Of a DNA stretch of 14,312 nucleotides, positions 10,700-14,312 are shown one piece after another. The DNA comes from Entrophospora sp. SA101 (lineage: Eukaryota; Glomeromycota; Glomeromycetes; Entrophosporales; Entrophosporaceae), in contig CAUDNR010000210.1 in the NCBI GenBank assembly GCA_958430865.1, forward strand, positions 7,751 to 22,062. Reading direction: 5' to 3'. Both the position numbers and the translations under genes were made by a program. The notes under the pieces are model-generated. The model was not told where the DNA came from. It worked only from the letters and a program-made list of their open reading frames with translations, and did no database searches. Positions within the stretch are counted from its first letter, which is position 1; every line of letters begins with the position of its first letter.

Positions 10700-10754
10700 C
10701 AGTCAAACCTCGTCACAGCGAACCTCGTCACAGCGAATTTCTTGTTACAACGAA
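10700..10754 (+). mobile_element. Terminal repeat of a pogo/Tc1-like DNA transposon with tandem subterminal units
   Basis: After a TA dinucleotide (10698-10699) the sequence begins CAGTCAAACCTCGTCACAGC. A 15-bp unit CCTCGTCACAGCGAA is repeated exactly (10708-10722, 10723-10737), and a degenerate third unit follows (10739-10754). CAGT-type ends at TA targets are usual for Tc1/mariner/pogo elements. The orientation puts the element body to the right. No transposase is visible in the window. Confidence 0.6.
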
Positions 10755-10806
10755 TTTAAATATTGGCCCCTTTTTTTATTAATTAAAAATATTTGTCATA
10801 ATGAAT

Positions 10807-10843
10807 TATAGTGCAAGTCACTTAGTCGCTGAACTTTTTGTGC
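10807..10843 (+). repeat. Copy 2 of the dispersed motif
   Basis: TATAGTGCAAGTCACTTAGT followed by AACTTTTTGTGC matches the copy at 9796-9832 in the same orientation, about 1 kb apart. It lies just before the open frame of the truncated retrotransposon. Confidence 0.4.
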
Positions 10844-10891
10844 TACACCGCCATTTTTTGAGAAAAAAATTTCCAATCAAAAATGCAATAA

Positions 10892-12145
10892 AATTTGTAT
10901 GATCACGTGTTTTTGAAGATTGTCAAATGCAGAATTTTATCCAAATCATATAAACATGTGTATATCGATGATACATCAGTGAATATGGGTATAGGATGGG
11001 TCAGAAAGCTCAATAATGAAATTACTCATTCTTTTAATGCATGAATGGGAAACTGGCCATCATCAAATAAAGCAGAAACCATATCAATATTAACAACATT
11101 ACTTGTAGTTCCTTCAAATAGCAATGTAATCATTTATACAGATAGCAAAACATCAATTGAGTACTTAGAATTCTTCAATAATCCATGTATTTATGTGCCA
11201 ATAACACATAAATACAAAATTAAAAATTTTACTATTTGGCTCATAATAGAAGAGTTGATTAAAAAAAAGAATATTAATTTGAAGTGTAGGAAAGTTAAAG
11301 CACATTCAAACAATATTTTTAATAATGCAGCTGACTTATCTGCTAAACAAGGGCTTGTAAGCCAAACAATAAAATTCGACTTCACTAAAACAAAGACACT
11401 TAAAGCTACTCTATATTTTAATGATATTTTAATTGAACAACCAATACGTTCCTTCATCAAATCAATTAATCAAGCTGAAGCTTTTAATAGGTGGTTGCTA
11501 TTACACAGGCTTGCAAAATATGCAAAGTTAATAAAGGACATTGATTGGGACAGAACATGGAAAAGTTTTGCCTTTTCATCTTACAACAGACAACCAGAGA
11601 CATCATTCTCAGAAAGCAAAATTAAAGCGTTTAAAATTAAAACTATGAATAATAATTTACCTGTACTAGAAAACTTGAAGATAAGACGACCTGATTTATA
11701 TGGAAATGAATGGACATGCATTTCCTGTAAACAAGAAAATGAGACACAACAGCACTTATGGTTATGTAGCAATAGTCAAAAAATAATCAAAGAAATAATT
11801 AAAAAATGTAAAAGATACATAACAGAAAAAATCAAATCATCGAAACAGTATAACAGCAAAGATCATAATATAAATAATATACTGTCAGACATGTGTTGGG
11901 ATCCATATTATGATGAACAAAAAATTACCTTCTTAGATTTAATTAATGGAATAATTCCAAAAGCATTAACAAATGACATTTATAAAATTATACAGTGTAA
12001 CAAATCCACAACCAACATCACTAATATAATAATTGAAACAATTATCACAAACATATATAAAGATATTTGGAAACCTGGGTGTGAGTTGGTGATTCAAAAA
12101 GACATTAAGGGAAACATCACCAAACAGATGAAGAGAATAATATAG
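10892..12145 (+). pseudogene. Retrotransposon RNase H domain plus CCHC zinc finger, broken by one stop
   Basis: The frame runs from 10892 to TAG at 12143 with a single internal TGA at 11042. Before the stop it reads VYIDDTSVNMGIGWV, where the first Asp (codon 10967) fits the first RNase H catalytic Asp; the usual DGS is DDT here. After the stop (366 residues from Met 11045): Glu11 in WPSSNKAET, Asp33 in IYTDSKTS, His87 in KVKAHSNN and Asp97 in AADLSAK complete the D-E-D-H/D set. A finger Cys225-x2-Cys228-x8-His237-x3-Cys241 follows, then a Lys/Ile-rich end. The TGA lies where relatives appear to have Arg before G-x-WPSS, so CGA to TGA is likely. Without an RT domain it can no longer move on its own. 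Confidence 0.65.
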
Positions 12146-12455
12146 TAAAGAGAAAAAAAAAGAAAGAAAAATTAAAAAAAGAGAAAAGATCTCAATCACA
12201 ATAACTCCAATAATGAAACATCTTCCTCAACTTTGAGTTGGATAAGTTGGGTAGATTCTTGGATTAAAAAAGGAAGTCAATGGGAAATATACGTATCTTG
12301 ACAAGATGTTTTACATAGTCAAAGAAATGGGGTGCAGTTGCTTAATTCTCTAATTAAAAAAGGAGGCCTCATGAGATTTTGTATGACATCAAGTCGCTCC
12401 AAACAAAAACCATTCTATGGTAAAACAGGGGAAAAAAAAAAAAAAAAAAAAAAAA
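10892..12455 (+). mobile_element. 5'-truncated non-LTR (LINE-like) retrotransposon, 3' part with poly(A) tail
   Basis: The fragment has the C-terminal RNase H and CCHC finger of a reverse-transcriptase polyprotein (10892-12145), a roughly 285-bp A-rich 3' region, and a run of 24 A (12432-12455). The open frame begins after a TAA at 10889, and no reverse transcriptase or endonuclease is found upstream, as expected for a 5'-truncated insertion. The 3' region has a repeated ATTAAAAAAGGA motif (about 12264 and 12354). A possible target duplication is only the hexamer TTGTGC (10838-10843 and 12457-12462), which is weak. The true left edge is uncertain. Confidence 0.6.
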
Positions 12456-12469
12456 GTTGTGCATTGTAG

Positions 12470-12489
12470 AAGTCACAAATTTGTGACTT
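12470..12489. repeat. 20-bp perfect palindrome
   Basis: AAGTCACAAATTTGTGACTT is fully self-complementary with no spacer. It lies 14 bp past the poly(A) tail, so it belongs either to the DNA into which the retroelement inserted or to an older repeat. Confidence 0.6.
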
Positions 12490-12629
12490 ATGATATTATT
12501 AATAAATAAGACTTTTGGCATGTGAATACAGTTTATGGGATATGTATTACATATTTCTAATCAATTTTAAATTAATAAATGTCACAACAAAAAAAAAAAT
12601 TTTTTTCCAAATTAAAAAATTAATTAAAA

Positions 12630-13347
12630 ATGCCACCAAAAAGAAAACATAACCAAAGAAATAAAGAAAATACATCTGGAGCAGTTGTTAGGTAGGCGTT
12701 TATCTGTGGTGGTGGTTATTGCCACTCGTCGTCACTCTAGTTGCTTTATTAAATATTTATAAACTTGATTTTTTTTTTATTAGAACCGATGATGAAGTTA
12801 GTGATGATGAATTTGGTGATGATGTATGGATCCAGAAGTTTGACGAGGTGTCATCTTCTGAGAAAGCTACTTTAATTTTCTAACTGATTAACTGATGCCC
12901 ATCAGAAACAATAAATTTAATAAAAGAAGTTTTGATTGGAGAGGAGGAGGATGAGGCAGTTGAGGAGATGATGGTGATGATGATGATGAGGAGGATGATG
13001 AGGATGAAGTGCTAGAGGTGGTAATGGTAGAAGATAGTGATGGTGGTGAGGAGGGTGAGGAGGATGAGGGTGAGAGTGAGGATGATGAAGATGGTGATGA
13101 GGAAAATGATGGTATTATTGATATAGGGGAGAGGTGGAGGGGGTTTAGATCACCCTGGGGAATTAGGGAAGAGGAGATTGTGATGGAACATTTAATTAGA
13201 AAGAGGATAAATTGTAAAAGGTTGAGGGAGAATGAGGGGCTTATGAGGACAAACCAGGCGATGTGGTTGAAGGCAAGGGAGTTGAGGAGGAAGTTTAGGA
13301 GGGTTTTGTTTCCAAATACTTATTATTATTATATTTATATATATTAA
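12630..13347 (+). pseudogene. Decayed MPPKRK-type gene with acidic, G-rich C-terminal part
   Basis: Exon 1 (12630-12691) starts MPPKRKHNQRNKENTSGAVV. A 92-bp GT-AG intron (12692-12783) leads in phase to RTDDEVSDDEFGDD, VWIQKFDEVSSSEKATLIF and a TAA at 12881. Reading on in the same frame gives LIN, a TGA at 12893, then CPSETINLIKEVLIGEEED, which looks like continued protein. Near 12965-12970 the frame shifts by one base into a long Asp/Glu run (to about 13110), followed by a basic end rich in Arg (ERWRGFRSPWG, LKARELRRKFRRVLFP) and TAA at 13345. Both stops fit CAA to TAA and CGA to TGA changes. The last 350 bp are strongly G+A-rich with few C. Alternatively, a second intron removes the stops. 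Function is unknown; the MPPKRK start resembles a fungal repeat-associated family from memory only. Confidence 0.45.
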
Positions 13348-13862
13348 AATATCTGTATTCATGTTACATTCCGTATATTTATTAAATTATTCTGATATTT
13401 AGTATTATTTATTTGGATAATTCGCCCAGACTGGGATATTAATTAATTAAACATGTATATAAGGAACAAGAATTTGCTGTACTTTAAAAGTGACTTTGTA
13501 ATAGTGTGTTTTCGTGTAATTGATACACTTTGTGTTCTCGGAAAATTTTGCTGTAGCATACCATTTTGATTTAATAAAATCTATTTGGATCTACTAAAAC
13601 AAATAAATAAAGAAACTTTAAAGTGATTGATTTTGGACTGAGATTGGTGTATCAAAAAAATTTGCAACATTAAAAATCATTAAATTTTATACATTTAAAT
13701 AATATTGCTTTGAATAAATTCTTAAAAAAAACGATGCTGTTTAAATTGACTACGACTTGCGTGATAGATTCAATAAAGGAACAAACTTATTCATTTCACA
13801 ATAAAAGCTATTTGTTTGTTGTTTTTTGATTTTAGTATTAATGCATGGTTTCTATTCATAAC
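13348..13862. other. AT-rich stretch without a recognisable gene
   Basis: No ORF of note is present. It contains the short inverted motif CCCAGACTGGG (about 13428), a TATATAAG box (about 13455) and AATAAA motifs (about 13571 and 13605). TGTTAC at 13362 and GCAACA at 13664 could be the ends of a roughly 305-bp LTR with TATA and poly(A) signal between, but the flanking bases do not form a target duplication. Confidence 0.4.
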
Positions 13863-14037
13863 ACAGTCAGAGCTCGTTAAACCAAAGTCAATATTTTCAA
13901 AAAAAAAAAACTTCAATTTAAAAAACCTTAATAAAATTGGCTTATTGAGGTAAATTTGATAGGTAGATAATAAAACAACATCGGTTTGTCATGTATATTT
14001 GGTTTATCAAAGCATTATCTTAACGAGTTCTGACTGT
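13863..14037. mobile_element. Complete 175-bp MITE with CAGTCAGA-type terminal inverted repeats
   Basis: The left end ACAGTCAGAGCTCGTTAA (13863-13880) and the right end TTAACGAGTTCTGACTGT (14020-14037) match at 17 of 18 positions as inverted repeats. A TA would be expected on both sides; the right end abuts A14038 (GTA), while the left has CA. A subterminal AACCAAA is found near both ends, and the centre holds a hairpin CCTTAATAA / TTATTGAGG. There is no coding capacity. The ends resemble those at 10700 and 14254, so a Tc1/mariner/pogo transposase in trans is the likely mover. Confidence 0.65.
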
Positions 14038-14041
14038 ACGT

Positions 14042-14077
14042 TTTATTCGATTTATTCGATTTACTCGATTAATTCGT
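14042..14077. repeat. Four-unit 9-bp tandem repeat
   Basis: TTTATTCGA, TTTATTCGA, TTTACTCGA and TTAATTCGT follow one another without gaps, immediately right of the MITE. The first two are identical, the later ones degenerate. Confidence 0.65.
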
Positions 14078-14166
14078 TTTGTTTTTACTCAAATTGTTTG
14101 TTTTATTCAAGTAAACCTTATTTGAATAGAAACCTAACTACTACTCAAGATTATGATATATAATAA

Positions 14167-14256
14167 GTCCACTATAAAGAGATTTATAGTGGAAATTCGT
14201 TATAGTGGACAAAAATGCCTGGAACCAAATTTCCACTATAACAAGCTTTGACTGTA
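14167..14256 (-). mobile_element. Right-hand transposon end with four TATAGTGGA repeats
   Basis: On the minus strand the sequence starts TA then CAGTCAAAGCTTGTTATAGT from 14254, a pogo/Tc1-like terminus 17/23 identical to the end at 10700. Going inward, TATAGTGGA occurs four times in alternating orientation. Two nested hairpins form: TCCACTATAAA-GAGA-TTTATAGTGGA (14168-14193, 11-bp perfect stem) and GTCCACTATAA / TTATAGTGGAC (14167-14177 with 14200-14210). No matching left end lies close by; the only candidate in the window is 10700, 3.5 kb away, with the retroelement and the MITE lying between. Confidence 0.5.
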
Positions 14257-14312
14257 GATATAATTATTGTTATTTCTAAAAACAATAAAACAATTTTTTT
14301 TTTATTTTAGAA

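Noticed and set aside
10620..10811. 63-residue open frame across the transposon end
   Set aside because: It spans a terminal inverted repeat and low-complexity T-rich DNA, with no protein-like pattern.
11191..12199. Three minus-strand open frames across the RNase H region
   Set aside because: They are antisense shadows of the retrotransposon frame, rich in Phe/Leu/Ile as expected from complemented Lys/Asn codons.
12848..12990. A second intron in the MPPKRK gene that would skip both stops
   Set aside because: Donor GTGTCA and a late AG after the GAT run would restore the frame, but the skipped sequence reads as good protein except for the two stops, so decay seems likelier; not excluded.
13362..13669. 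Possible solo LTR (TGTTAC ... GCAACA with TATA and AATAAA)
   Set aside because: Inverted ends match only over TGTT/AACA, and the 5-bp flanks (ATTCA and TTAAA) are not a target duplication.
1..14312. CRISPR arrays, bacterial operons, prophage or defence systems
   Set aside because: Short introns, poly(A)-tailed retroelement and MITEs show eukaryotic DNA; no regular spaced repeats of CRISPR type are present.

Overview
The window looks like AT-rich, intron-rich nuclear DNA from an early-diverging fungus, most likely an arbuscular mycorrhizal fungus (Glomeromycotina). The reasons are about ten short GT-AG introns of 71-98 bp, a gene of the giant RNF213 family (expanded, as I recall, in Rhizophagus-type genomes), a non-LTR element whose RNase H has the WPSS-x-KAE signature, and a decayed gene beginning MPPKRK. 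The organism is inferred from family knowledge and was not tested by any search.

Region 1 (1-8478) holds RNF213-like coding sequence in two opposed blocks. On the minus strand, 1-439 encodes the first catalytic AAA module (Walker A GEAGCGKTSL split by an intron, Walker B LFFDEINT) and runs off the left edge. Only a few bases away, the plus strand begins the second catalytic AAA module (GSPGSSKS, VVLLDE) and continues through eleven exons to a stop at 8478. All ten introns preserve the frame, giving about 2384 residues from the first Met: second AAA module, distal AAA/E3 shell with no RING, an RZ-type zinc finger, a C-terminal domain and an Asn-rich basic tail. In a normal RNF213 protein these two AAA modules lie on one strand about 300-350 residues apart. 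The arrangement is what an internal inversion, or an assembly error, would produce.

Region 2 (8479-10699) holds the 3' flank of the big gene, a 46-bp GC-rich patch with inverted ends, a small four-exon minus-strand gene of about 144 residues that is missed when only long ORFs are considered (9108-9755), and repeat-like DNA with an LTR-like stretch.

Region 3 (10700-14312) is a graveyard of mobile elements: a pogo/Tc1-like terminal repeat at 10700, a 5'-truncated non-LTR retrotransposon 3' end (RNase H plus CCHC finger, one in-frame stop, A24 tail), a decayed MPPKRK gene with an acidic G-rich tail, a complete 175-bp MITE with 17/18 matching ends, a 9-bp tandem repeat, and another CAGTCAAA-type transposon end full of TATAGTGGA repeats.

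The RNF213-like protein would act as a cytosolic AAA/ubiquitin-ligase machine. No link between it and the small minus-strand gene can be read from the sequence. No tRNA, rRNA or CRISPR array was found.
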